A stretch of 64,000 bases of DNA from Mycolicibacter algericus DSM 45454 (GTDB taxonomy: Bacteria > Actinomycetota > Actinomycetes > Mycobacteriales > Mycobacteriaceae). Positions 7,881-17,137 of this stretch are shown one piece after another. Position 1 is the stretch's first letter. Every line of letters starts with the position of its first letter. The notes beneath the pieces are model-generated. The model saw nothing but the letters and a program-made list of their open reading frames with translations, did no database searches and had not been told where the DNA came from. Made by a program: the position numbers and the translations under genes. The stretch covers positions 1 through 64,000 of the forward strand of contig NZ_MVHC01000010.1 of the NCBI RefSeq assembly GCF_002086455.1. Direction: 5' to 3'.

Positions 7881-9059
7881 TTAGGGCAGCGCGGCCTGGT
7901 CGATGATGCCGGCCATCACCTTGACCCCGATCGCCAGCGCCCGCTCGTCGAGGTCGAACGTCGGTTGGTGCAGGTCCAGTTGCGGCCCGCTGCCCGGCCA
8001 CACCCCGAGGCGGGCCATCGCGCCGGGAACCTGCTCCAGATACCAGGAGAAGTCCTCACCACCGCCGGACTGCCGGGTTTCGGCCAGCACATCCGGCCCG
8101 ACCGTCTCGATCGCGCGGGTGAGCATCCGCGTCGACACCGCCTCGTTGACCACCGGCGGCACCCCGCGGTGGTAGTACAGCGTGTGCTGGATGTTCAACG
8201 GCGCCAACAGGTGCGCCACCGCGTCCTCGACGATGCCCTGCATCGCCATCCAGGTGTCACGGCTCGCGGTGCGCACCGTGCCGGCCAGCCGTCCGGCCTG
8301 CGGGATCGCGTTGGCGGCCGCCCCGGAGTTGACCGCCCCCCACACCAACACGGTGCTGTTGCGAGGGTCGATGCGGCGCGACAGCACGGCGGGCAGCCCG
8401 GTGATCAGCGTGCCCAGCCCGTAGACCAGGTCGGCGGTCAGGTGCGGCCGCGAGGTGTGCCCGCCGGGCCCGCCGACGGTGATCTCGATGGTGTCGGCCG
8501 CCGACGTGATCGGCCCGGGGACGGTGGCCACCCGGCCGACCTGCAGCCGCGGGTCACAGTGCAGCGCGAAGATCCGGCTGACCCCGGTCAGCACCCCGGC
8601 GGCGATCGCGTCGATGGCCCCACCCGGCATCAGTTCCTCGGCGGCCTGGAACACCAGCCGCACCCCGACGGGCAGCTCCGGCGCTGCGGCCAGCGCCAGC
8701 GCGGCGCCCAGCAGGATCGCGGTGTGCGCGTCGTGACCGCAGGCGTGCGTCACCCCCGGCACCAGCGAGGAGTACGGCGCCCCGGTCTGCTCGGTCATCG
8801 GCAGCGCGTCGATGTCGGCGCGCAACGCGATCCGCGGGCCCTCTTCCGGGCCGAAATCGCAGACCAGCCCGGTTCCGCTGGGCAACACCTTGGGGTTGAG
8901 GCCCGCGCCGGCCAGGCGTTCGGCGATGAACTGGGTGGTGGCGAACTCTTGCCGGCTCAGCTCCGGATGGCGGTGCAGGTGCCGCCGCCAGGACACCAGC
9001 TCGTCGGCGTTGACCGCCAACCACGCCTCGGCGGCGTGCGACGCGGGAGCTGAGGACAT
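7881..9059 (-). CDS. M20-family amidohydrolase (AmiA1/AmiB1-type)
   Basis: This 392-residue zinc peptidase/amidohydrolase of the IAA-amino-acid hydrolase type is predicted to cleave N-acyl or amide bonds. Visible are [14 protein letters not shown] (residues about 25-38), the metal-binding [14 protein letters not shown] with the catalytic glutamate, HCDP, and [10 protein letters not shown] near the C-terminus. M. tuberculosis has two such genes here (amiA1, amiB1) between Rv3304 and deoD. This window has only one, and I cannot decide which orthologue it is. The ATG at 9059 faces divergent deoD with a 43-bp gap. Confidence 0.88.
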   Translation of the reverse strand: MSSAPASHAAEAWLAVNADELVSWRRHLHRHPELSRQEFATTQFIAERLAGAGLNPKVLPSGTGLVCDFGPEEGPRIALRADIDALPMTEQTGAPYSSLVPGVTHACGHDAHTAILLGAALALAAAPELPVGVRLVFQAAEELMPGGAIDAIAAGVLTGVSRIFALHCDPRLQVGRVATVPGPITSAADTIEITVGGPGGHTSRPHLTADLVYGLGTLITGLPAVLSRRIDPRNSTVLVWGAVNSGAAANAIPQAGRLAGTVRTASRDTWMAMQGIVEDAVAHLLAPLNIQHTLYYHRGVPPVVNEAVSTRMLTRAIETVGPDVLAETRQSGGGEDFSWYLEQVPGAMARLGVWPGSGPQLDLHQPTFDLDERALAIGVKVMAGIIDQAALP

Positions 9060-9102
9060 TCAGGCAGTATCCCACCGTGGCACCCGACTAAACTCACGGG
9101 CT

Positions 9103-9891
9103 GTGACGGTTCCGCTCGCGACTCAGGCCGCGGCGGTCGTGGCCCGGCGCACCGGCGTCGACTCGCATGACGTGGCGATCGTGCTCGGTTCGGGGTGGGC
9201 GCCGGCGGTGGCGGCCCTGGGCACACCGACCGCGACGCTACCGATGGCCGACCTGCCCGGGTTCAGCGCGCCGACCGCGGCCGGCCACCTCGGCGAACTG
9301 GTGTCCATCCGGATCGGCACCCACCAGGTGCTGGTGCTGGTCGGGCGGATCCACGCCTACGAGGGCCACCCGCTGGCCGATGTGGTGCGACCGGTGCGCA
9401 CGGCGGTGGCGGCCGGGGCTAACACCGTGGTGCTGACCAACGCCGCCGGCGGCCTGCGCGAACAGTTCGAGGTCGGCCAGCCGGTGCTGATCAGCGACCA
9501 CCTCAATATGACCGGGCGCTCGCCGCTGGAGGGCGCGCACTTCGTCGACATGGTCGACGCCTACACCCCCGCGCTGCGTGCCCTGGCCCGCCAGGTGGAC
9601 CCGACGCTGGTCGAGGGCGTCTACGCCGGGATGTCCGGCCCGCAGTACGAGACGCCGGCGGAGATCCGGATGTTGCGCACCCTGGGCGCCGACCTGGTGG
9701 GGATGTCGACGGTGCACGAGGCCATCGCGGCGCGAGCGGCCGGCGCGCAGGTGCTGGGCCTGTCGCTGGTGACGAACCTGGCGGCCGGGATCACCGGCGA
9801 GTCGCTCAGCCACGCCGAGGTGCTGGCCGCGGGGCGCGAATCGGCGGGCCGGATGGGCGCGCTGCTCGCCGACGTCATAGCCCGGCTCTGA
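9103..9891 (+). CDS. deoD: Purine nucleoside phosphorylase
   Basis: This 262-residue enzyme phosphorolyses inosine and guanosine to the free base and (deoxy)ribose-1-phosphate in purine salvage. It is the trimeric PNP type: VLGSGWAP phosphate loop at about residues 28-35, [27 protein letters not shown] and VGMSTVHEA with the base-binding residues. The GTG at 9103 is supported by homology to Rv3307 and by the short divergent gap. PmmB downstream handles phosphosugars, consistent with a nucleoside/sugar salvage neighbourhood. Confidence 0.95.
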   Translation: MTVPLATQAAAVVARRTGVDSHDVAIVLGSGWAPAVAALGTPTATLPMADLPGFSAPTAAGHLGELVSIRIGTHQVLVLVGRIHAYEGHPLADVVRPVRTAVAAGANTVVLTNAAGGLREQFEVGQPVLISDHLNMTGRSPLEGAHFVDMVDAYTPALRALARQVDPTLVEGVYAGMSGPQYETPAEIRMLRTLGADLVGMSTVHEAIAARAAGAQVLGLSLVTNLAAGITGESLSHAEVLAAGRESAGRMGALLADVIARL

Positions 9892-9909
9892 GGTCCCGGT
9901 CGTGCCGGC

Positions 9910-11418
9910 TCAGTAGCCGACGCCGGAGCTGTGCCGCATCCGCGGCCACATCGTCTCCCAGCTGCCCCGCGCACCCCGGCACAGGTAGATCTTCGCGGCA
10001 CTCTCCCCGTTGCGCACCCCGCCGGGGAACCAGATCGACCTCACATAGCTGACCTGCGACCAGTACTGGCGCAACTTCAGCATCGGGAACCGTCCGACGC
10101 ACAACACGGTATCGGCGCTGCCGGCGGGCGGCCCCCAGTGGGCGAAACTGCCGTCGCCGCTGACCACCGGACGGTTGATGCCGGCGCCCGGCCCCAGGAT
10201 CGTCAACGCCGAGGCCTCGCCGTAATTGCTGGTGAAGATCGGCACGTCGGGGGGCAGCGACGACGCCGCGGCCGCCACCTGGGTGACGAGCTGCGGCCAG
10301 CCGTAGGTCTCCAGCGGAATCGGATTGACCTTCCGCATCGTCTGGGCGGCCGCCGGCGGCAGCACCGGCAGGCAGAACATCGCCGATCCCACGAACAGCC
10401 CCACCAGCGCGACCGCCCAGCCGCGCGGCGGCCGGTCCGGGTTCCCGGCCTCGACGCGGACAGCGCCGGCGGCGAACAGCACGACCAGCGCCGGGCCCGC
10501 GTAGTAGGAACGACCGCCGCTGATGACGCAGAGCAACAACGCCACCACCGGCACCGCCAGAATCCAGCGGTACTCCCGGCCGGCCGGGGACGACAGCCAG
10601 CCGACACCGACCACCCACAGCAGCACCAGCAGCGGGCCGGCGTACAACAGCAGCAGCACCGGCACCTGCGTCAAAGATCCCAGCGGCCCGCCCATCCGAA
10701 CCGACATCGCCTGGGCGAACTGCAGGCTCGGCCAGCCGTGTTGCGCGTTCCAGACGAGGTTCGGGGCGGCCAGCGCAGCGGCCACGGCGGCGGCCAGCCA
10801 CGGCCCCGGTGTGCGCAGCGCTTCCCGCCGGAACAGCGCCAGACCCACCGCGATGCCGACCAGCAGCAGCGCAGCGGTCTGTTTGGCCTCCAGCCCGACG
10901 CCGGCGACCAGGCCGGCCGGCAGCCAGGCCGGCACCGTGCCGACCCGCAGCGCGCGGGTCACCAGCAGCAGCACCGCGATCCAGATCAACTGGTCGACCA
11001 CCGTGGTCCCGAAGAACATCGCGGCGCCCATGAACAGCGGACTGGCGGCGACGGCCGCCGCGGTGATCACCTGCGCGTTACGCCGCCCGCCGAACTCCGC
11101 GGCGAGCAGCGCCGCCAGCACGATGCAGCCGAGGTGTATCGCAATGGCCAGCAATCGCAGGCCCGCCAGGCCGCCGAGCGCGGCCACCCGCGCCAGCAGC
11201 GGCACCAGCGGCGGGTGGTCGACATACCCCCACGCCAGGTGCCGGCCGCCGACCACGTAATAGAACTCGTCGGGATGCCAGCCGTATCGCATCGCCACCG
11301 CGCCGTGCACGGCAGCGGCGACCGCCACCACGACGGCGACCGGCAACAGGGTCGAGCGGTCCACCGCCGGCGCTGTCGAACGGTCCACCGAAAGCGTTAT
11401 TGAGCCGCTCAAAAGCAC
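9910..11418 (-). CDS. Membrane glycosyltransferase, GT39 (PMT/ArnT) family
   Basis: This 502-residue integral membrane protein has about nine to eleven hydrophobic segments and the GT-C signatures WHPDEFYYVVGGRHL and YVDHPPLVPLL in the first extracytoplasmic loop. A soluble C-terminal domain of about 130 residues follows. GT39-like enzymes use polyprenyl-phosphate sugars (mannose or arabinose-type) to glycosylate proteins or lipids at the outer face of the membrane; the acceptor here is unknown. The gene lies between deoD and pmmB, where M. tuberculosis has none, and is read against both. The ATG at 11418 is used, with AGAAGGAAG upstream. Confidence 0.85.
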   Translation of the reverse strand: MLLSGSITLSVDRSTAPAVDRSTLLPVAVVVAVAAAVHGAVAMRYGWHPDEFYYVVGGRHLAWGYVDHPPLVPLLARVAALGGLAGLRLLAIAIHLGCIVLAALLAAEFGGRRNAQVITAAAVAASPLFMGAAMFFGTTVVDQLIWIAVLLLVTRALRVGTVPAWLPAGLVAGVGLEAKQTAALLLVGIAVGLALFRREALRTPGPWLAAAVAAALAAPNLVWNAQHGWPSLQFAQAMSVRMGGPLGSLTQVPVLLLLYAGPLLVLLWVVGVGWLSSPAGREYRWILAVPVVALLLCVISGGRSYYAGPALVVLFAAGAVRVEAGNPDRPPRGWAVALVGLFVGSAMFCLPVLPPAAAQTMRKVNPIPLETYGWPQLVTQVAAAASSLPPDVPIFTSNYGEASALTILGPGAGINRPVVSGDGSFAHWGPPAGSADTVLCVGRFPMLKLRQYWSQVSYVRSIWFPGGVRNGESAAKIYLCRGARGSWETMWPRMRHSSGVGY

Positions 11419-11515
11419 TTCCTTCTACGTTTCTGACACATAAAATGGACGATCGTATCAAGTGGTTGACACCTGTCCGGCGTGGGGTTTGCCCCGATCG
11501 ACCACAATCGGTGCT

Positions 11516-13126
11516 GTGACGCCTGACGAGTGGATCGCCCACGACCCGGACCCGACGACCGCCGCGGAGGTGGCCGGCTGGGATGCCGACGAGACCGCCG
11601 CCCGGTTCGCGGCGCCGCTGCGGTTCGGCACCGCCGGCCTGCGCGGGCCGGTGCGCGGCGGACCGGACGCGATGAACCTGGCCGTGGTGCTGCGCGCCAG
11701 TTGGGCCGTCGCCACGGTGCTGCAGGCGCACCGGCATGCCGGTGCGACGGTGGTGGTCGGTCGCGACGCCCGCCACGGCTCGGAGGCTTTCGCGTCCGCG
11801 ACCGCCGAAGTGCTTGCCGCCGCCGGGTTTTCGGTGGTGCTACTGCCCGATCCGCTGCCGACTCCGGTGGTGGCGTTCGCGGTGCGCCACACCGGCGCGG
11901 CGGCCGGCATCCAGATCACCGCCTCGCACAACCCGGCCGGCGACAACGGCTACAAGGTGTACTTCGACGGCGGGGTGCAGATCGTGGCGCCCGTCGATAC
12001 CGAGATCGAAACCGCGATGGCCGCCGCTCCCCCGGCCGATACGATCCCCCGCCGTCCGGTGCCGGCCGCCGGCGACGAGCTGGTGACCCGCTACCTCGGG
12101 CGGGCCGCCACGGTGCGGCGCCACCGCGGCCCGGTCCGGGTGGCGCTGACCCCGCTGCACGGCGTGGGCGGCGCGCTCGCCGTAGACGTGCTGTGCGCCG
12201 CCGGGTTCACCGACATTCACACCGTGACAAGCCAATTCGATCCGGATCCGGATTTCCCCACCGTCGCGTTCCCGAATCCGGAGGAGCCGGGTGCCGCCGA
12301 CGAGCTGCTGGAACTGGCCGCCGACGTCGACGCGGACATCGCGATCGCATTGGATCCTGACGCCGACCGTTGCGCGGTCGGTATTCCCGGACCGGCTGGC
12401 TGGCGGATGCTGACCGGCAATGAGACCGGTTGGCTGCTGGGCGATTACCTGCTCTCACGGCTGCCCCGGCAACGGGTCTCCGATGCGGTGGTCGCCAGCA
12501 CCGTGGTGTCGTCGCAGCTGCTGGCGCGCATCGCCGAGCACCATGGGGCTCGCCATGTGGAGACGCTGACCGGGTTCAAGTGGCTGGCCCGCGCCGATGA
12601 CGGCCTGCCCGGCGCCACCCTGATCTACGCCTACGAGGAGGCGATCGGCTACTGCGTCGACCCGGATGCGGTGCGCGACAAGGACGGCATCACCGCCGCG
12701 GTGCTGGCCTGCGACCTGGTGGCGGCGCTGCGCGATCAGGGCTCCTCGGTGCCCGCGGCGCTCGACGAGCTGGCCCGCCGCCACGGCGTGCACGTCACCG
12801 AGGCGGTGTCACGCCGGGTCGCCGACCGGGCCGAGGCGACTGCGGTGATGGCCCGGCTGCGCGCCGACCCGCCGACGGTACTGGCTGGATTCGCGGTGAC
12901 GGCAACCGATCTGATGCACCGCCGCGGGCCGGTCACCGATGCGCTGGAGTTCGGCGGGGCGCGCGAGGGCACCTCGGTGCGGGTGGTGGTGCGGCCGTCG
13001 GGCACCGAGCCCAAGCTGAAGTGCTACCTGGAAGTGTCCCGGCCGCCGTCGGATGACGTGGCCGGCGAGCGCGCCGAGGCGTCGCAGCTGTGCGCGGCCG
13101 TCGCCGCGGAGGTCCGCGGCTGGTAA
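11516..13126 (+). CDS. pmmB: Phosphomannomutase/phosphoglucomutase-type enzyme
   Basis: This 536-residue alpha-D-phosphohexomutase isomerises hexose or pentose 1- and 6(5)-phosphates. It shows the active-site serine loop TASHNPAGDNGYKVY, the metal site ALDPDADRCAVG, the sugar-binding YAYEEAIGY loop, and the C-terminal phosphate-binding RPSGTEPKLK. It corresponds to M. tuberculosis pmmB (Rv3308) in sequence and position after deoD, where a role in converting deoxyribose- or ribose-1-phosphate is plausible. The GTG at 11516 begins TPDEWIAHDPDP, which matches the family N-terminus; an upstream in-frame start at 11462 adds unrelated residues. Confidence 0.95.
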   Translation: MTPDEWIAHDPDPTTAAEVAGWDADETAARFAAPLRFGTAGLRGPVRGGPDAMNLAVVLRASWAVATVLQAHRHAGATVVVGRDARHGSEAFASATAEVLAAAGFSVVLLPDPLPTPVVAFAVRHTGAAAGIQITASHNPAGDNGYKVYFDGGVQIVAPVDTEIETAMAAAPPADTIPRRPVPAAGDELVTRYLGRAATVRRHRGPVRVALTPLHGVGGALAVDVLCAAGFTDIHTVTSQFDPDPDFPTVAFPNPEEPGAADELLELAADVDADIAIALDPDADRCAVGIPGPAGWRMLTGNETGWLLGDYLLSRLPRQRVSDAVVASTVVSSQLLARIAEHHGARHVETLTGFKWLARADDGLPGATLIYAYEEAIGYCVDPDAVRDKDGITAAVLACDLVAALRDQGSSVPAALDELARRHGVHVTEAVSRRVADRAEATAVMARLRADPPTVLAGFAVTATDLMHRRGPVTDALEFGGAREGTSVRVVVRPSGTEPKLKCYLEVSRPPSDDVAGERAEASQLCAAVAAEVRGW

Positions 13127-13182
13127 TTCGCCGCCACTCCCGTCGCCTCCCGGTTACCGTTGTGGCCGTTGTGGTTTCACAC

Positions 13183-13806
13183 TCAGCGTGGCCCGAACTG
13201 GCGGTCGCCGGCATCCCCCAGCCCCGGGACGATGTAGGCGTTCTCGTTCAGCCCGTCGTCGATCGCGGCGGTGAACATCCGCACGTCGGCGGCGGTGTTC
13301 TTCAGCGCCGCAATGCCTTCCGGCGCGGCCACCACGCACAGCACGGTGATGTCGGCGGCTCCGCGCTCGATGAGCAGTCCCAGGGTGTGGGCCATCGAGC
13401 CGCCGGTGGCCAGCATCGGGTCGAGAACCATGACACCCCGGCCGCTCAGGTCGGTCGGCAGCGACGCCAGGTACGGCTCCGGCTGATGGGTGGCCTCGTC
13501 GCGCACCACCCCGACGAATCCGACCTCGGCTTCGGGGATCAGGGCGTGCGCGGCGTCGACCATGCCCAGCCCGGCGCGCAGCACCGGCACCAGCAGCGGC
13601 GGGCAGGCCAGCCGCGCACCGACGGTGTCGGCCACCGGGGTGCGCACGGCGATCTGTTCGCAGGGCGTCTCGCGGCTCGCCTCGTAGACCAGCATCCAGG
13701 TCAGGTCGTGCAGCGCCGCCCGGAATCCGGCGCTGTCGGTGTGCTCGTCACGCAGCGACCGCAGCCGGATCGCGGCCAGCGGATGGTCGACGACGCGCAC
13801 ATTCAC
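13183..13806 (-). CDS. upp: Uracil phosphoribosyltransferase
   Basis: This 207-residue enzyme converts uracil and PRPP to UMP. Typical elements are [11 protein letters not shown] at the start, [11 protein letters not shown], the PRPP-binding [13 protein letters not shown] and the C-terminal uracil-binding [16 protein letters not shown]. The GTG at 13806 gives the family length of 207 residues and aligns VNVRVVDHP with the known N-terminus; GTG 13818 would add four residues. It is convergent with pmmB and lies 18 bp downstream of the PE-PPE esterase pair, so it may be read from their transcript. Confidence 0.95.
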   Translation of the reverse strand: MNVRVVDHPLAAIRLRSLRDEHTDSAGFRAALHDLTWMLVYEASRETPCEQIAVRTPVADTVGARLACPPLLVPVLRAGLGMVDAAHALIPEAEVGFVGVVRDEATHQPEPYLASLPTDLSGRGVMVLDPMLATGGSMAHTLGLLIERGAADITVLCVVAAPEGIAALKNTAADVRMFTAAIDDGLNENAYIVPGLGDAGDRQFGPR

Positions 13807-13824
13807 GGGCTCAAACACTACGGG

Positions 13825-15195
13825 TCATGCGCCGAGCAGGTTGAGGATCTCGAAGACCACCGCGCCCATGTCCAGCAGCGGCTCCAGCGAGAGCAGCGGT
13901 TCGCCGTTGAACACCGCCTCCGGGCCGAGCCAGTCGGCGACGTCGAGGTCCACCGCCAGCTGCTGCCAGGCGCCCAGCAGCGCGGCGTCCAGCTCGTTGG
14001 TGAGCCGGTAGCCGGTCAGCAGGGCGTCGACCAGCGAATCGGGCAGCGGATCGTGGCCGGTGAAGCCCAGCAGGCCGTTGACCGGGTCGACGACGCTGCG
14101 CACCGCGGCGTACTGCACGCCGGCCAGCATCTGCAGCGGGTCCATCCGCAGCAGGAACCCGGCGACGCCGGAGCCCTCGGCCAGCTGGCCGCCGGCGGTG
14201 ACCGCCCAGGGCCCCACCGCGTCGGTTCCGTTGACGCCCACGAACGGGTCGCCCGGGTTGCCGTAGCCCCAGTCGATGACCAGCTTGAGCCACGGCGCCA
14301 GCGCGTCGCCGATGACCTTGCCGACGTCACCGAGCGCATAGATCGGCCACAGGATCGGCAGCTGCTGGGGGATCAGGTAGAAGTCGGTGTCGCCGATGGT
14401 GCCCAGTTCGATGGTGTCGGAGAGGTTGTCGAACTCCAGATAGGAGAAGTGCACGGTCGCCGTGCCGATCAGCGCGTTGAGCATGGCCAGCAGGTTGGCC
14501 GGGTCCTGCGGAAAGTTGGCCAGGCCGTCGTATTCGCCGGTGTAGCTGTCGATGTCGAACCCACTGGTCGGGGTGGGCCCGATGCTCAGCGGGATGCCCA
14601 GGAACGGCAGGTGCACCGGCTGGTCGCTCAGCAGCGGGTAGGCCGGGAAGCGGGTCAGCACCCCGCCGAGCGGGTTGTTGGGGTTGCCGATCAGCACGAA
14701 GTCCAGGTTGTCGGGGTCGAGGCCGGCCGGGGGGCCGGAAGACGCCGCGAGCAGGTTGGTCATCTCCTGGGTGGCGATGGTGGCGCTCTGCGAGTAGCCG
14801 AACACCGTGACGTGATCGCCGGCCTGTAGTTGCGGCACGACGGCGTCGTGCAGGATGTCGACGCCGCGGGCCACCGACTCGGCGAAGGTCAGGTAGGGGT
14901 TCGGCGGCGGCAGGCACACCAGCGGGCAGAACTGCTCGGGGGTGACCAGGCCCTCGAACCGGTAGCCGGGGAACGTCGGCTGCCCGGGAAACCACGGCGT
15001 GACGGGTTGCAGGAAACGGTCCAGCACCGCCTCCAGGTAGCCGCCGACAGTGGGGTCGGGGATGCTGGTCGGCCCCATGATCCAGCCTTCGTCGGCCAGC
15101 AGCACCACGTCGGGCCGCGACTGCGGTCCGGCCCCGGCCGCCGCCACCGACGCCGCTGCGAGCAGTGCTGCCCCCAGCAGACGCCGGTGTCGCAT
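13825..15195 (-). CDS. Secreted stand-alone PE-PPE-domain esterase, copy 1
   Basis: This 456-residue protein has a short signal peptide (about residues 1-24) followed directly by the PE-PPE alpha/beta-hydrolase domain. The nucleophile motif is GYSQS (Ser about 135). Family landmarks are GWIMGPTSIPDPT, CPLVC, DFVLIGNPNNPLGG and YDGLANFPQDPANLLAMLNA. It lacks an N-terminal PE or PPE domain, so export is probably by Sec rather than ESX. About 150 residues after the hydrolase core include a WGYGNPG box and an LRMDPLQMLAG box shared with copy 2. Known PE-PPE-domain proteins act on short acyl esters or mycolate lipids; the substrate here is unknown. It starts 4 bp after copy 2. Confidence 0.9.
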   Translation of the reverse strand: MRHRRLLGAALLAAASVAAAGAGPQSRPDVVLLADEGWIMGPTSIPDPTVGGYLEAVLDRFLQPVTPWFPGQPTFPGYRFEGLVTPEQFCPLVCLPPPNPYLTFAESVARGVDILHDAVVPQLQAGDHVTVFGYSQSATIATQEMTNLLAASSGPPAGLDPDNLDFVLIGNPNNPLGGVLTRFPAYPLLSDQPVHLPFLGIPLSIGPTPTSGFDIDSYTGEYDGLANFPQDPANLLAMLNALIGTATVHFSYLEFDNLSDTIELGTIGDTDFYLIPQQLPILWPIYALGDVGKVIGDALAPWLKLVIDWGYGNPGDPFVGVNGTDAVGPWAVTAGGQLAEGSGVAGFLLRMDPLQMLAGVQYAAVRSVVDPVNGLLGFTGHDPLPDSLVDALLTGYRLTNELDAALLGAWQQLAVDLDVADWLGPEAVFNGEPLLSLEPLLDMGAVVFEILNLLGA

Positions 15196-15199
15196 CGGA

Positions 15200-16615
15200 T
15201 CAGGCGTCGAGGTAGTTGAGGATGCTGAAGCCCACCCCGAGCAGGTCCAGCAGCGGCTGCGCGGAGATCAGCGGCGCACCGTTGAAGATCGCGTCCGGCC
15301 CCAGCACGTCGAGCAGGTTCCATTCGGTGGCCAGGTCCTGCCACCCGTTGAGCAGCAACTGGTCCAGCTCGAGGGTGAGGTTGTAGCCACCCAGCAGGGT
15401 GTCGACCACCGACTGCGACAGCGGGTCCTGCCCGGCGAAGTCCAGCAGGTTGTTGATGGTGTTGGTCAGGCTCTGCACCCCGGCGTACTGCATGCCGGCC
15501 AGCATCTGCAGCGGGTCCATCCGCAGCAGGAACCCGGCGACGCCGGTGTCCTCCGACAGCTGACCGGTCGCGGTGACCGCCCAGGCGCCGGCCGCCCCGA
15601 TCGGGTCGACACCGTCGACGGTGATGCCGGCATCCGGGGCGCCCGGGTTGCCGTAGCCCCAGTCGATGACCAGCTTGAGCAACGGCGCCAGCGCGTCACC
15701 GGCCAGCTTGCCGAAGTCGCCGAGCCCGTAGAGCGGTCCCAGGATCGGCAACTGGGCGGTGGGAAGCATGTAGAAGTCGTTCCCGCCGATCGAGCCGAGG
15801 TCGATCGCGTTGCCGAGGTTGTCGTTGAAGTAGGCGCCGTGCACCGCCGGGATGCCCATCAGCGCGTTGATCACCGCCAGCAGGTTGGTGACGTCCTGCG
15901 GGAAGCTGGACCAGCCGTCGTATTCGGTGCTGTAGATGCTGGCCGCGAAGTCGGTCGGACCCGCCCCGATGCCCAGCGGGATGCCCAGGAACGGGATGTG
16001 CTGCATGTTCCCGTCGAAGCCGTCGGCGAAGTGCAGCCGGCTCAGGATGCCGCCGATCGCGCTGTTCGGGTCACCGATCAGCACGAAGTGCAGGTTGTCG
16101 GGGTCGTAGGAGCCGCCCGGCACGTCGGCGAGCAGCTTCTGCATCGCCAGGGTGGCGACCACGGCGCTCTGCGAGTAGCCGAACACCGTGACCTGCTCGC
16201 CGGCCTCGAGCTGCGGGCGGACAGCCGCGTCCAAGTTGGCGGAGCCCTCCGCCAGCGACGCCGCGAAGTCCAGCTGCGGAACCGGCAACGGCTGGCAGAC
16301 GATCGGGCAGAACTGTTCGGGGGTGATCAGGCCCTCGAACGTGTAGTCGGGGAAGACCGTCTGCCCGGCGAACCACGGCGCCAACGGCTGCAGGTAGAAG
16401 TCCCGCACCACGTCCATGTAGTCGCCGATGGTCGGGTCGGACTGGCCGGTGCCGGTCATGATCCAGCCCTCGCCGGCCAGCAGCACGATCTCGGCGATCG
16501 CCTTCTCCAGCCGGGACGCCAGCGTCGGCGTCAGCAGCGACGACAAACCGAGCAGCACCGCGCACAGCGCCGCCAGTGCCGTCGCACCCAACCGGTGCGG
16601 TCGTGTAGCCGTCAT
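15200..16615 (-). CDS. Secreted stand-alone PE-PPE-domain esterase, copy 2
   Basis: This 471-residue paralogue of the downstream gene has a signal peptide at about residues 1-34 (n-region TATRPHRLG, then a hydrophobic core). The GYSQS nucleophile is at about Ser148, with GWIMTGTGQSDPTIGDY and CPIVC segments, DPNSAIGG, and the same C-terminal WGYGNPG, LRMDPLQMLAG and hydrophobic tail features. It is the promoter-proximal gene of the pair. The two genes sit exactly where M. tuberculosis has the secreted phosphatase sapM, between upp and the Rv3311 homologue. Confidence 0.9.
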   Translation of the reverse strand: MTATRPHRLGATALAALCAVLLGLSSLLTPTLASRLEKAIAEIVLLAGEGWIMTGTGQSDPTIGDYMDVVRDFYLQPLAPWFAGQTVFPDYTFEGLITPEQFCPIVCQPLPVPQLDFAASLAEGSANLDAAVRPQLEAGEQVTVFGYSQSAVVATLAMQKLLADVPGGSYDPDNLHFVLIGDPNSAIGGILSRLHFADGFDGNMQHIPFLGIPLGIGAGPTDFAASIYSTEYDGWSSFPQDVTNLLAVINALMGIPAVHGAYFNDNLGNAIDLGSIGGNDFYMLPTAQLPILGPLYGLGDFGKLAGDALAPLLKLVIDWGYGNPGAPDAGITVDGVDPIGAAGAWAVTATGQLSEDTGVAGFLLRMDPLQMLAGMQYAGVQSLTNTINNLLDFAGQDPLSQSVVDTLLGGYNLTLELDQLLLNGWQDLATEWNLLDVLGPDAIFNGAPLISAQPLLDLLGVGFSILNYLDA

Positions 16616-16708
16616 TCGGGCCTCCCGGGTCGTCGCGTCACGCCATCAGTCGCTGTGGGACCCCGCCTGACGACTTCACATGGATCTATAAGGCGGAATT
16701 CAGCGTAG

Positions 16709-16736
16709 AGCCTATTAAGAAAGCGTGCGTTGTCAA
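16709..16736 (-). promoter_or_regulatory. Predicted promoter of the PE-PPE esterase operon
   Basis: On the minus strand, a perfect TTGACA (plus 16731-16736) is followed after 16 nt by TAGGCT (plus 16709-16714), a TANNNT -10. The leader to the ATG at 16615 would be about 85 nt. Confidence 0.6.
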
Positions 16737-17019
16737 CTCCACGATCATGGCCTGTTCGGCCATGGCGGTGGACGGACGTCCCGCTGGGGACGTTGCGTCG
16801 TCTTGTCGGCGCGTCGCACCCGCGTCACGCCGAAGCCGGCGCCCGGGTGGGTGGGCGTCGCGGCCACCATGACGCCCGCACGGCACCGCCGATACCGCCG
16901 CCCCCAGCTGACGTAATCGCATAGTCGTCATCGCGGCCTCCCCGGCCCGGGGCTTTATGCGTTGCCAAACGCACCCCCGACGAAGTGAACCTAACTAAAA
17001 GATGAGGGCGACGCCATTG
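16737..17019. other. Gene-free divergent spacer
   Basis: This is the interval between the esterase promoter and the promoter of the Rv3311 homologue. An 81-codon minus-strand frame (16686-16931) crosses the esterase promoter and has no recognisable family, so it is not called. I see no tRNA, repeat or conserved RNA here. Confidence 0.5.
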
Positions 17020-17048
17020 TTGACACAAGAAATTCAGGATTCTTTATC
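17020..17048 (+). promoter_or_regulatory. Predicted promoter of the Rv3311 homologue
   Basis: TTGACA at 17020-17025, a 17-nt spacer, then TTTATC at 17043-17048. The -35 is perfect and the -10 is imperfect. The leader to the ATG at 17138 would be about 80 nt and contains a near-duplicated AATCCCGGC/TAATCCCGG pair. Confidence 0.45.
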
Positions 17049-17137
17049 GGCGGTGGCGGGAGGCGACAATCCAGCTGCCAATCCCGGCGCTAATCCCGGT
17101 TCGGGGAGCCGCCGGGCACCTCGCTACTCTGTGCGCC

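Noticed and set aside
7515..9053. 512-codon plus-strand frame across the amidohydrolase
   Set aside because: It is a mirror frame of the M20 gene with Gly/Arg/His/Gln-rich composition and no domain.
16686..16931. 81-codon minus-strand frame in the esterase/Rv3311 spacer
   Set aside because: It covers the esterase promoter and has no family, no ribosome site and low-complexity composition.
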